This document shows positions 37,662-50,300 of a stretch of DNA of 64,000 nt, in pieces. Position 1 is the first letter of the stretch, and every line of letters begins with the position of its first letter. The notes beneath the pieces are model-generated. The model had not been told where the DNA came from. It saw nothing but the letters and a program-made list of their open reading frames with translations, and ran no database searches. This stretch comes from Melampsora larici-populina 98AG31 (Eukaryota; Basidiomycota; Pucciniomycetes; Pucciniales; Melampsoraceae): contig NW_006768769.1 of assembly GCF_000204055.1 (NCBI RefSeq), forward strand, positions 440,222 to 504,221, written 5' to 3'. A program made the position numbers and the translations under genes.

Positions 37662-38021
37662 TGGTCCTCAAACCTGTGCAAAAAGTTGTGCAAGTTTGTT
37701 GCAAATTCTGTGCAAGAAAACTGGCACAGATCTTGCCTTGCCTTGCACATTGGTCTCACACAGTTTTTGTACCAGTTGGAGCACAATGGCTGGGGTTGTC
37801 GAGAAGTTTAATGTGCAAGTTTACGGGATACAAAGTAGGGGACGTGCCCGGCCTTGTGCCCAGATTTTTTTAGAAGTACATTTGAATCCCGGGCCCAGAC
37901 TGTTGCCCAGAAATTCAAGAAACACAGCAAAAAAAATCTGGGCACAAGGCCGGGCACGTGCCCGGATTCTACTTTGTATCCCGCAATATCTTGCACGGAT
38001 CTTGCACAAGTTTGAGGAGCA
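37662..38021. mobile_element. TA-flanked MITE, copy 1 (TGGTCCTCAAACCT ends)
   Basis: It begins TGGTCCTCAAACCTGTGCA and ends with the imperfect inverse TGCACAAGTTTGAGGAGCA, flanked by TA on both sides. The interior is rich in TTGCACA/TGTGCAAG motifs in both orientations. A second copy is at 39020-39253. TA flanks fit a Tc1/mariner-type insertion. This copy carries another inverted-repeat element inside it (37824-37983), which explains its greater length. Confidence 0.75.
37824..37983. mobile_element. 160-bp nested inverted-repeat element
   Basis: Ends CGGGATACAAAGTAG and its inverse; inverted arms of about 47-54 bp share the motif GTGCCCGGCCTTGTGCCCAG. The element is largely palindromic and lies wholly inside the TGGTCCTC MITE. 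The copy at 39020 lacks it, so it inserted later. No clear target duplication. Confidence 0.72.
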
Positions 38022-38325
38022 TAAATAAAACTTTTTGTAGTGATCAGATACTATTGAAGTAGATATGGTACAGTATATATTGAAAGACTCTGTGCCAAAT
38101 GGAACCTTATTCAGGTCTGTACAATGAATTTCTTACAACCCTCATCACATTCATGCCTTGCTGGTGCATAACTATGCTTTTCTCACCTTGTGGAGGATCC
38201 TTGTCATTCTTTTACTTCTGATTGTTCACAATGTTCTGTTCCTTTCACATCTGATGATACAATCACAATTATTTTGTTTGGGTGACCTGTAATGCTTTTG
38301 CTACTGTGACATGCAATCTGCAATA

Positions 38326-38487
38326 GCCGTGTTCAAACCAAACCCGGTTGCACAAAAACCCGGTACACCCGGTCAACTTTTTGGCTGGAAGGTGTCAAGA
38401 GCTGTCACTAGATGAACAAAGTTATCACCAAAAACGCAACTGGGTGTACTGGGTTTTTGTGTCAACCGGGTTTGGTTTGAACACGGC
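38326..38487. mobile_element. 162-bp TA-flanked MITE (GCCGTGTTCAAACC ends)
   Basis: GCCGTGTTCAAACCAAACCC at the left is inverted at the right (GGGTTTGGTTTGAACACGGC), and a further block around ACCCGGTACACCC pairs with GGGTGTACTGGGT. TA flanks both ends (38324-38325 and 38488-38489). The arms of about 60 nt would form a long hairpin. Confidence 0.78.
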
Positions 38488-38489
38488 TA

Positions 38490-39017
38490 ATAGTGACCTT
38501 TTCTTAACCTAACTCCAAATTATGTGTTTGAGGATTGGTATATATGTTCGTTTTCAACCTGTTCTACCTATTTTGATTTTCTGAACTCACAAAGAATTCT
38601 TCCACCCCCAAACCAATCCCATACCACAATCTTCCAGCCAATTCAACAAGTCAATATACCTGAATTCCTATTGTACCTCTTTATCTTGTTTTAACAACTA
38701 CTTCATGTTCCATTTTCTCTTTTACCTCTTTGTGTAAATCTGTGTTTGCATTGGTCTCACACTGAGTGTACAACCCATAATCTTCATACATCTCCTCCAT
38801 TGTGTGGTCTACTTTACAAAAAAGAAAATGAACAAAACACAATGTGGTCTTGGATGTTACTGGTCTTTGTTGATCCATGTGTCATTATTGATAATGATTC
38901 TTTCAAATCCGCCATGCTCTAATGTGTTTCAAGCACTATAGATCTTTATATCTATTTATCATTGACCCTTCTGATGCAGACGTAAGCAGAACATTGTCCT
39001 TGTTCTCATTGTTAATT
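38490..39017. other. Spacer between MITEs
   Basis: No supported gene. Short ORFs near 38681-38878 carry no recognisable content. Confidence 0.4.
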
Positions 39018-39019
39018 TA

Positions 39020-39253
39020 TGGTCCTCAAACCTATGCAAAAACTGTGCAAGACCAATGTGTGAGATCTGTGCAAGATTTCTTGCACCAATCTTGCACATT
39101 GATTTTCTTGATATCCCCAGCTATTGTGTTCCAACTGTTACAAAAACCATGTGAGACCAACGTGCAAGGCAAAATCCATGCCAATTCTATTCATGTCTTG
39201 CACAGAATTTGCACAAATCTTGCACAAAAATCTTTGCACAGGTTTGAGGACCA
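39020..39253. mobile_element. TA-flanked MITE, copy 2 (TGGTCCTCAAACCT ends)
   Basis: The 234-bp element starts TGGTCCTCAAACCTAT and ends AGGTTTGAGGACCA, with TA on both sides (39018-39019, 39254-39255). The interior is a string of GTGCAAGA/TCTTGCAC motifs. It is the same family as 37662-38021, shorter and without the nested insertion. Confidence 0.82.
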
Positions 39254-41578
39254 TATTTATTTGTCTTTAGATGTAGTTGTAGGGCCAACATCAATCATGC
39301 TTTTTCTTTTGCCAGGCAGTTCAATGGCTGATTGGTGCAATCTCCTCCATTTTTTAATTTTTCCCCCTTTGGTCCTTTAATTCTTGTCTTTAGACAAACA
39401 TCAATTTTACACAATGAATACTACAAGCGGAAGTTCCTTTCAATAATACTCTTTAAATTCAATCTTTTGGTATCCAATGAATTCAAGCCCACCATAGATC
39501 CAATTTGTAGGAAAAGTTGATGACTCTGTACATGATCATCTAATGCATGATTTTTTTAATCAAGACATAATCCCACTCAAGCCAATCTCAGTCTGAAGAA
39601 GTGCAAACAAGCTTGTGTCATGGGTTCTTAGTTGAAGAGAAAGATTTGGCTTCACGTGAACCTTACAAAACTTTATGTCCTCTCAATAACATTTTACCTG
39701 TTGTGGGCATGCCTGCATATTCTCTAGTACCCCAAATTTCCGTACGTCACTGTTCATGACGCGCGGCTGTGGATGCTCTTACAGCACAACAATGCTGTTT
39801 GAGTGGTTGAGTTGTACTTTAATATTTGGTCTACAACCTTGGACGTTTATCATGGTTTGCCCTTCCTCAATTATTGACCCTTTTACACTTTGTGCTCATG
39901 CTGATTATACCTTTGATCCAATGATGATTTATTGTCCTAGAATCAGATGTTTATCTGATGGATACAAGGATCTTAATGTAATTTGAAGAGCTATATTCCA
40001 TTTCTTTTTTGTTGTTTTACTGTGTTCTCTCTTGATTGCTCCTACTTTCAGGACGTTCTTGCCCGACTGCCTAAACGCAGTATCACCCTTGTCTTCACCA
40101 GTCTTGGTTTCGCCATTCATCCTTTTACTTCATACCTAGTTAGAAAGAATATTACAGTCAAGGACTCTTACACTATCACGTCTTTATAAGACATCATACA
40201 GCATATGCCTGGAATCTGACCTCTTGCCTTCGCTTTATTCAAGACTCGATTTGGTGTGATCACTAGAAAATTCCTTGAAAACAAAGATTTTGCACATCGT
40301 GTCAACTTTGCTCGGTGATCAAATTCGAACTCGCTGATCACTTCAGGGTTTTGTTGATCGTATCCTTCCTGAACAAAGATCGATGTTGCGTCAACGCCGT
40401 AGCTGTGTTTTTCACCCCCGAACCACTCCATTGATTATAGCCTGATGAGACTTACAAGCAATGGTTCAAGTTGTAAAACAATTTTGAAGCGTGGTCGAGT
40501 ACAATTGGACTGTAATAAGATGTCAGTTCGTTAAGGAGGTAAAGCTTCTTTCAAAAGTTCAAGAAGAAGACCTGAGAAGACCCGCTCAATGGCGCGTCTG
40601 TCTGTGTGCAGCGCGGCCAAGGTTTGGCAAATCGGGGTTTTCTCAAGAGAAGCACTCGATTGAGTTTAGCAAATCGGCGACTTTACAATTCACGATTCAA
40701 CAAACATTCAGTCTTTTCGACGCAGGAACAAGTGAGTGAGCTACCTAAGGTCTCTCGCCTTCTCAGCTGTTGTCTCCTCCAGAATTCGTAGCTTGCTCCC
40801 AGATCTTTGATTCGCGCTGCCCGATGGTCCAATATGGAGTCAGTGTCTTTGCTTGAACTGATTGGGTGGAGCTCACACTCATCAACATTGCGGATGGCCT
40901 TCTTACATACGTCCACGAATCCGTGCGGGGTCATTCCTTCACTCTCGCGTTTCTTTTGACAATCAATGCGGGTCTTGCATGAAAACCGATTTCCGTCGAC
41001 TCTGTCTGCTTTGATTGGCCTAGATGTTCACTTGCGAGCATGCTCTCCTGAACGTTGAGTCTTTCGCTATCAATGCAGAGTTTACGCTTAGACCCCTTGG
41101 AGTTACCTCGCTACACCGGCCTCACCGACTCATATATCTGGAGCTTCGTTCGCAAACACACTGGCCTTTCTTATCTTTGAGTCAATTCTTGAGAATCAAA
41201 TTCAATTTTGGCATGTAAAGCCGTCGGAGTGCATCAAACAATCTCACTATCTCAAGCCTTTTTTTAATTTCACCAGTCATTCGATCCATAAAGAGATCCA
41301 TAAACTCCTTCGAATATCTACTTTAATATCTACATACTTTAATTTCCGCATTCTGATTCTTCAAGCATTCTTCACTTTCTTATATACTTCCTGATTTTTT
41401 GCCAGGTCGTCCTGGGCTTCTCAAATAACATATTATCTATTTCATTTGCTTCCGTCCAGATTTTACATTCGTTCAATTCACTCTTTTCACATTCGAGGAT
41501 TTTGCATTCCCTCTAGACAATCATTCTTTGCACATTTCAAGAAAACTACAAAAATCATCATATATTTCAATCGGCAAC
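39254..41578. other. Repeat-rich region upstream of the secreted-protein gene
   Basis: A lone Harbinger-like end (GGATGCTC followed by TTA) lies at about 39772-39782 without a partner. On the minus strand 40990-40683 an ORF reads a Cys-containing segment (CKTRIDCQKKRESEG, GFVDVCKKAIRNVDECELHP, CSCVEKTEC). It could be a fragment of a secreted-protein gene, but I could not find a start or splice partners. About 41270-41570 is a pyrimidine-rich leader for the following gene. Confidence 0.35.
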
Positions 41579-43694
41579 ATGCGCACTAACGCAGTCAACG
41601 CGTTAACCTTGCTTTTATCTACTTCCGGACTTGTGTCGGCTCAGTATATAGCACCTACCCCTACTACCTCGGGATATAGCCCTGCGACTGTATCAGGACG
41701 ACCAACTGCGAATGACATGAGTGCACCCAAGGTGGTGGCAGCTCAGGTCAAGTCAGATGCTCATTCAGCCATCGAGGCATTTGCTGGAGCAGTCACGGCC
41801 TCAGCGGGAAGTTCCACCACTCAATCGTCTCGTGAAACAGCTCAGCTATTCCAGAATATTGTGAAAGGCGGTAAGATCGCGTCTTTCCCATCGTGTCACT
41901 TCTATAGCAGGATGTCATCACTAATTTCGCATTATGGATTTGAATCTTGTAGCGATTGCTTATCCATTGAACCAAAACATCGGCTCTAGCGCTGCTCCGT
42001 CTCAAGAACGTTTGAATGCGATGGCGGATGCAATTAACAAAACCCTCAACAGCATACAAGACACTGCGACGAAGATTCTTTCCTCCAGTCAGGGTGCTTT
42101 ACACTTTAACGACTTGAAAGACTGTATTGGTGGGCTGGTTCAGCAGGGAGGTCTGCACGACGGGGAAAGCTGTGTAGTGGTAAGTTCAAAGTGTTCTCTC
42201 TTGCCTGATGACCTCGTCCATTTGTCTTACTTTCCTGATGGTCGGATCCATCTAGAACGGCATGTCGGTAACTGGAGTGTCTAACGTGAGTCTTGATCAT
42301 CTGAATCAAACCGAAACCAGGATATCGTGCTGACTGTTGCTATAATTTCTCAGCTTATGTCTAGTGTGCTTAAGACGTTTGGAGGGAACGGGATTCCTCA
42401 ATCTATCTTACACGATGCTTCCAAGGCACTAGATCCTAGTTTCACAGCTGTGCTTCCCGGCGAGCAGAAATTTTACGATTCAGTCAACAACGCTATCACC
42501 TCTGTTCAAGCTAGCGTGAGCGGACAGCTCGTAGCAGCCTTGAACGACGCTCAAAATTGTTTCCAAGATGCCATGAAGAGTGATGCTAGCTACCCGGACA
42601 AGATGAAAGCTACTCAGAACTGTATGCGCTCCCCTACTGGCAAATCAACGTACAATGACTTGAAGACACTTTACCTCTCCGTCACCAACCAGGTAAGTCG
42701 TCTTCTGACCCACCATATGGACAGACTCAAACTAATGTTTTTTCGTTGGCCATAATTCACAGTTTGTTGGTTATCTGCAACCAAATATCCTTGATTCTAT
42801 TCACACTATTGCCGACAATTATTTGAATACAAGCTCTCAAACCGATAATGACAAATACTTCCGCGATGCCATTGCTCAGAGTACATCTTCGATTGTCGCG
42901 TCCAACGCTGGAAACCAAGTTTGTATCCTGCCTTTTCAAGCCTTTCATCATGTTGATATCCGTCTTAACTCCGTTCTTTGATCATCTCACAGGTCACTTA
43001 TGCATACAAGATCGCAGACTGTCTTGACACTTTGGTTGGAACCACCAGCCCTACTTCAGCCGCCAACATTGCCGCCACCCATAACTGTCTAACAAAGGTA
43101 CGCCCCTCTCTTATCTTCGAAACTCGCACTAATCTAACAACTTATACTGCTCTGTCAGCCAAACGGCCCCGCGGCATCAGTCAAGGAAATTGTCTATGGA
43201 TACATTCAACAAGTGCGCGTCTGTCAGGTCTTTCCTGTCGAGTATCAAACTGATTTGCTCTTTTCCAGATGTACGGAGTCTTGCCAGCCTCATTAGCAGC
43301 CAAAATTGAATCTAGCGGTGTACAAAACCTAGACCCTAAAGATCCAAATTACGCTTCCAAGGTTCAAGCTCTTCATGAGACTTTTGAGAAGACTAATGTG
43401 GGACCTGAATACGTCACTTGTTACGAAGCATTTGTGGATTGCTTGTTCGATGCCTCCAACGGAGCGCTCGAACACCCGGGTAACACTCAACAGGCTTGTC
43501 TTCTTGGTGACTCTTGCAAGACTACTCCAGATGGTAAAAAGAATTTGGCAGTACCTATCGGTCGTCGTGCGCTCGCAGCTCATCACATCCGCTCGGTTCC
43601 ACAACAAGCTCGAGTTGTACGAAGGTACACAAGTAGCTCGAATCAGCACTATCTTCTCGATAGCTTTGCCGCAATCATGAAGCCAGTTCGTTGA
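41579..43694 (+). CDS. Secreted protein with four related cysteine modules
   Basis: Function unknown; likely extracellular. Eight exons in phase: 41579-41870, 41953-42179, 42256-42285, 42354-42692, 42763-42918, 42993-43097, 43159-43212, 43269-43694, giving 542 aa. The start MRTNAVNALTLLLSTSGLVSA is a typical signal peptide. The body has four spaced segments of the form DC or NC, helix, then C: DLKDCIGGLVQQ...GESC, DAQNCFQDAM...ATQNC, KIADCLDTLVG...ATHNC and AFVDCLFDAS...TQQAC (15, 20, 21 and 18 residues between cysteines), plus a last GDSC. The rest is helical, Ala/Ser-rich, without membrane segments. The ATG at 41579 was preferred to one 51 nt upstream because it places the signal peptide at the terminus. 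The 30-nt third exon is small. Likely lineage-specific; a wall or host-interface protein is a guess. Confidence 0.75.
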
Positions 43695-44345
43695 TAGATC
43701 TTTAAGAAGCTTTTGGTTTCCAATTATCATAGTCTAAGCATGTTGTCTGATAGCTTGGTTGTCGATTCTTCATACCATCATACATGTATTCTTCTTTGTC
43801 GCTCTTTACATTTTTCTTCGATTTGTGCAGTTGCGAACATTCAAGAAGGCAGTCTCTTCTGCTTATACAGACTTTTTTTGTGAATAGCTTACTTTTTGTT
43901 TTGTGTTTCTCTTTGGTATAATTGTTGTGAAGCGACTTACATCTTTTTCTTTGGTTTGCTCTGATATGAGTTTGATAATTGACATTTGAGTTGTCTTATT
44001 TCGAGTTGAGCATATGTCTTGAGCAAAAGCAAGGGAGGAGGCCTAAAGCAGCTTCTCGTACAAATTTAATTTTGTCTTTCAATCAAATTTTATGCAACGA
44101 ATTAAGTTCATATATCATTATCGTACATTTCATATGCTTTGAGAACAAGGTCAATCAACTCAGTTTCTTTGGCTTATAACAAAAAACCATCTATAAGCTA
44201 ATAATTATTTGACAAAACACATCTTAACAGTCTCGGAGGAAAATGAAAACACCATTCGAACGCAATCCACTGACTACAAAGAACGCTTCATAAAACTTAA
44301 CTACTCAAGATTTAAACCAATGCCACGTAAAAAAAGAACAAACAA
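43695..44345. other. Convergent 3' intergenic region
   Basis: About 650 bp between the secreted-protein gene and the end of HEATR5/Laa1. T-rich; nothing coding supported. Confidence 0.5.
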
Positions 44346-47300
44346 TTATCCGAAACTCTTTAATGCTATACTAGGAGAAATACTTGCTGGATTAGTAGAT
44401 GTTGACTTCAAAGTAGATTGGATCGATCCTCTTAATGCGTTCTCTAAACAAGTCCTTTGATCGGCTTCTAAAGCATTAGTAGCTTCTTTAAATGCTATTG
44501 CATCTAAAGAAGCAAGCGATAGAATGTGTTGTACTGCGATCGGTCGAATGCTCAAGCTCGATTCTGAAAGAAGCATCAAGTAAACCGGCAAAAAGATTGA
44601 CATCGTTTGTGGCCCTACAAGTAGGTTTTGATCATTAGCACTCTCTTGTCATATGTAATAAGCTTGAGTCAACATGAAAGAAATTCTGTGCTCACTCTGC
44701 TCTACCTGCACAAATGACAAGATACCACTGAACGTCTTCAATACCTCGGAGATCATACCCAGATGTGCAGGCTTGATCTCACTTTGACCGGCAAGTTTGG
44801 CCAGGAAATCAATCAATGCTGGTAACAGTTGGGTGAGTGAAACTTGAAGAACGCCTGAGACTCGACTCTTAGTCAGTATTAAGGATTTGGCGCAATGAAG
44901 TGCCGTGGTAGCAGTCTATTGAAGCAAGAATTACACGTGAATCAGCCAAATCTTCTTGAAAGTTTTCCAAACTGGGAACGTACCTCCTGTTCATCTGACA
45001 TTATGTTGGCCGTGATCAACGAACAACAATGCTCTAACGCTGTTCTTGAGACTTTCACACCAGAAGGTAAGCTGGTGAAAATCAACACGCAAGCCAACAA
45101 ATTGTTTCGAGAACTGGTCTGCGAGGTTGTCTCTTGCCTGTAAGTGCATATTGTCAGATACAAGCTTGGGTGTGTATGCGGTAGAATAAGTACCATACCT
45201 CGTATCCTCGACCGCTTGAAGTGCTTGTGAAAGTAAGCCATGAAGCACACTTGATAGAATTTCAGATTCTGGGCCATCCCGCTTTGAAGCAAATCCCCGC
45301 TCAACAAGAGTTTTCAATGCGGGTAGGACAGGCCCTACAAGATCAATACCCGTCGTCCGATCCTTCAAGATCTCTGGTGGTCGCCCAAATCATATATCTG
45401 AAAATCAACGGATGTTCATGATACCAAGATCGGATAAAGAGAGACGTACCACTGAAGAGACCGAGAGCCACACCATAAATGCGATCTCGACTTTCTGGTT
45501 GACTGCGATCAGCTAGATCTGCGCAAGCACTGAAAGCGGAGATGACCAGGGCAGCATGATGGGCAGGAGCTTTCCGGGCTGAAGATGCAACCGTCAGACC
45601 ATCGTTGAGATGTAAACTGATCAGCAGGCAATGCGTAGTGACGTACCTCTGGAGGCAGCCATAGAAGACATGGAAGGTATGGCATTCTTCAACAGTTGTA
45701 TTATGACTCGCAGACATTGATTCACCTGCAACCTACCAAACATGCAGCGGCCTGCTGAAGTAAGTCACGAGGGCTTTGAGCCAAAGGGGAAGATGCGATA
45801 ACGTACGCAGTATCAGGTTCATTTGCCTTGTTTGAAGGTCCCAAACAGCCGAGTCCAAGCTGTAGGATGCATCGAACTACTAGCACCTGTGTCCGAGCAG
45901 TCTCCGTGGCAGCCAATCGATAACACAAATTGCATATCTCGCCGAACACCGCGCTGTCTTTTTGAAGGCCATGGATACCGGCGACTTCGCTCTGTAGCAA
46001 TGCCTCCAATGCTATGAGCGATGTTTCCATCACCTGTGCCGCAGATGACGCCGGGTCATCTGTGCCAGCCGATGCGGTCAGGGCTGCAGCTTCGTAAACT
46101 AAGCCAAGCAGAACGTGGAAGTACATCGCAGGCTCGTCACGTGATTCTAGCGAGTTTGTGGTCGGTTCAGTAGTTGCTTTTTCTGTGTCGGATATATCTG
46201 CTCCATCAAGGGCCCGAAGGATGAATGGCTCTTTAGCTTTGATTAGATAAGCGGTCGCTCTCATCATCTTGAGCCAAGCACTTTCATAATACTGCAAAAG
46301 TCTATCGTCAGCCGTCATACATTCACCGCAAGATAATTAAGCTGAACTGACTGGTAGCCATATTTCACGAGTAAACCCTCCCTGCATCGCATCGAAAGGA
46401 TTAGAATGACTACTACCGGTAGACGAGGCTTCTTCATCTGATTTCAAGCGAGCATATTCTCGCAAGGATGCCACCCAAAGCGGGCAAAGTAATGCCAGAT
46501 GTGGCTTGATAACATCACATAGATAGTTTTGTTTAACCGAGGTCACTTGGAATTCAGCCCAAGCCGCATAGACAGCTGTCTTGATCATTACCGACGCCGT
46601 AGAGCTGAGTTCCTTCATCTCGCCCAGTGAAATGATTTCAGTGTCTATATCGATTTTTATGAAAGCACTTTAGAAACTATATTTGTCTGTGATGAAAGTT
46701 TAGGACCACCAACCTCGACAGCTTTCTAGAGCAGATGTCAGTAGCTTTAGCATTCTACCCATCTTGTCTATCTCTTTCACAACTCCAGATCCAACAAATA
46801 CCGCGCAAACTTGAATTGCTGAGGCCAAGACTTCAGGAAAGGAGTCATGTGAAAAGGCGGGAGTCAGCGCGGCAGCGATTGGAGCTTGATGTTGTTCAAG
46901 TAAAGGTGCTTCATCGAAGTCTAGATCGGATGAGTATTTGAAGTTCTGGAGACCCATTCTTAGCATCGACATCCTATGACACAGAACCTTCCTATAAAAA
47001 ATTCACTCACTTCGATCACGTCTCTCAGGACATTTAGTCCTTCCAATCGGATCTCCATGATGCTCGCTGTACTCGCTGTGAAAGCCATCTTGATCAGATC
47101 AGATACTCGGCTGATCATGAGAGATCGAAAGTTGCTCAATCCTTTGGATCTAGCTATTTGTGCACTGAAGTGTTCAGTTTTCTTACTTCGAATCAAAGTC
47201 AAGAAGACTTCATGAAGGCATTGCAAAGCAAACAATTGTGTTCTCCAACGTGAGTTCGTGCGAGCTTTGTTAGCGCCAGGACCCCCATTGTCTTCTAAAT

Positions 47301-50300
47301 CTAATCCTTGAGACTCTTCATCTATAAATGCACCCACCGCACCTTCCTCCTCAACAGCTTTCACTTGGGCGGTAGTACTTCTTGATACGATTCTCATACA
47401 TAGATCAATCCAGGCCGTTGGATTGGAATCAGCTGTCTGTCTAAGCCAGCTTTTGATCGAATCACGGACTCCTTCAATGGTAGGATCCTCATCTAGAATC
47501 GAGAACAAATTTACCACCAGCCGGTCACCCCCGATTTTCGACATCAGAGCAGCATTCTTTTGTACCAATTGATAAATGGAATTAATTGAAGCGACTTTCA
47601 ACGTTCGACGATTGGAAGACAAGTGTTTGCGCAGAGTTTGAATCAGCTGTGTTAAGTTGATTGACTCGATAGAGAACATCACAAAGTGTTGAATCGACTT
47701 CAAGGCCTCAACCTTGATGCCATCATCTGTTTCTTCGTTTAACTCTTCATTCAACAATTGTAACAAAATCTTGGCTTGACCGCAACTTGACAGTTCAGGC
47801 CCCAAAACTCCAATGACCGCATTAAGTATCTTGCAGAAATTTTGATAGGTTGGCAAATTACCCCGAATATTGACGTATCCAGTCGAACCAGATTCAAGCT
47901 CGTGACTGTCGGTACAGTACAGCTTCACGACCACGCCAAGGGTCGAGTTCAAGAATGGTGAGTATGATAAGCCTGCGGTATGGATGACTTCTGATAACGC
48001 TTTCAGTGCCCAGAAGTGTACCAAAGGGTGCGGATCTGCACTAAGCGACATCAGAATATCCACAACGGTCTTGAGGACCACGCCAGCCGATAGAGACCCG
48101 ACTTGGGTATAAATTTGACTGAAACACAGCGCATAGCCTGATCGTGAATGCGGGTCGGTGTTATTGACGATTTGCGTGACGCAGTGTTGAATTTGATTCA
48201 CCATGAAAGTATTCCCGGCTAGTGCACATACTCTTCCAAACGCTTCTGCGGAAGCCGCTCGGGTCCGTGAGTCCACATGAACGAGACCTTCTTTGAGAAC
48301 ATCTTTCATGAGAGATGCGACTGAAGGATCGATAGCTTTTGATTTGCCCGTGTAACCGGAAGACATGCATGTCCGGGTTGACAATAAAAATGCAGTGATA
48401 GAATTGGCCAAGATTGCCATCTTTCGACCAGGATTTTTCTCGAGTTTCATGGAAGTGACGTGATTGTAAAGTTTTTCTAGGATCGCCATTTGTTGCTTCG
48501 TGTTGACGAGCGGCAAGTAAAGAGCAAATAGTTCTATGGCAGAATCAATCATAGAGGTGGCTATAGGTGGCGCAGGTAGCATCGTCTCATGACCCATGAT
48601 ACCGATCGGTCCATCGAGTGTTTTCGGAGTGCAAAGGACCAGAAAATCGTGTTCATTGCTTTCGATCGAAGATTGATGCAAAACTGACTCGATGGCTACA
48701 TCGGTCAAGTCGCGATTTAGCCAATCACTGACCAAGCCTCTATCTCCACCAGCCGATGCGGAGGTCTCGCTACTTTCGCCGATGCTTTCATTTTCTTTCA
48801 AAAGGCCAGTGACTCCGAAACCGAAGCCGTCATTAGAATCCCATACACTAGTAAAACTTCCGGTACTAGCACTGATCGCTGCTTGAACAGATGAGCCGGT
48901 GTACTTCTCAGGATCCGCCATAAGAGACAAGGTCATGTCCAACAAGCTGATCTGATGGGCCTCAGCTGACGTCATCGAAATCTTACTAAGCGCATTAAAA
49001 CATTGAAACACTCTTCTACGCATCAGGAAATCTCGGTCAATCAAGTTCATCTTTGAACTCGCAAAAGGAGCTTGTTCGTGTTCAGGTTGTAGATACTTCT
49101 TCTCAAAGTCACCCAAGAAAGCTAATGCGTTATTCAACATCACTACAATCCTTCGAGCAACGTCGAGTGTGACAAGCTTGTCGCCATCATGTTTCAAGAA
49201 ATTTAGAATTGCACCAAGAGTACATTCTCGAATATGAAGCAGGAACCCCCAATCTGCGTCACTTCGAAACTGATTGTTGGTAGCATCTTTTGCCATCGGT
49301 TTGGGTAAAGCATTCTTCCAAAGGATTAACAATTGCGAGAGGTGTAATTTGACAAAGTTGGGGCCTAATGATGTTAGCGCGCTGACTAAGATCCAGGACA
49401 CCTGGATTTCGAAGGCTGAAATTTTCAAGGAGTGACTTCCACATTGTTTCAGTAGCTGAATGGCGACAGACATCACTTTGGAAGAAACATCAAACGAAAC
49501 ATATAAGGGCCTCAAAGATATCACGCTCATTAATCCAGCTAGTCCATGTGCATGGCCAATCGCCCTTTTGTTGGTATCTGGTGGTGCAGCAGGATTCGAA
49601 AGTTGCGCCAGATCTTTGTTGAGTAACTCTAAGGTGTGAGTGATCGTGTTGGTAAGCTTGATGGGCGCGACATAGCAGTAAGTCCTCAGACACAAGGCCG
49701 CTGCGACCTGAACCGAGTATGATGGATGACCAAGTAATCGTATTAAAGGATTGTATAAAACCTCTTGAATAGGGAGCGTTGCGCTGCCGACTTGTTTCAA
49801 CAAATTTGCGACTTCGTTTAAAGCGATCACCAGAGAATATTTACTGGGAGGTTGTTGGGTGGGCATCAACGCTGGCCATTTGTTTAGTATAGAAGAGGAA
49901 ATCTCTCTAATCGCCACGACTTGACCCTGCTCAGAGAGTAGACGAACAGAAATGATATCACGCAGGAGTACGCTCGCCATCTTTCTAGAGATCAGAGTTT
50001 CGTGTCGAAGGACAGCTGGAGTGAGGCTAGATGATTGTGGGGGCCTCCAACATCCAATGTCATTGATGATATGCTGTAATATCTCGGGGTATTGCTGTTC
50101 GACCCAGGTAGATCCAAGGAGCGTCAATAAGGCCCCGTATGCATCGATGAGTCCCAGTCTAGTCCGTCGAGTGGTAGAAGGTTTGGAGTACGGCGTACTA
50201 AGGAGAGCTAGCATTTCTTCAGGTTTGAGTAATGTCTTGCCTTTCTCTTCCGCAGTCATCGAATTCGGATAAGGGTCATCCTCTTTCATCTCCGATCCAT

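Noticed and set aside
44209..44460. Plus-strand ORF at the end of HEATR5/Laa1
   Set aside because: Overlaps the conserved C-terminal exon on the minus strand, whose reading matches the family end motif.
46735..46941. Plus-strand ORFs within 45-51 kb
   Set aside because: All are antisense to in-phase HEATR5/Laa1 exons with family-specific motifs.
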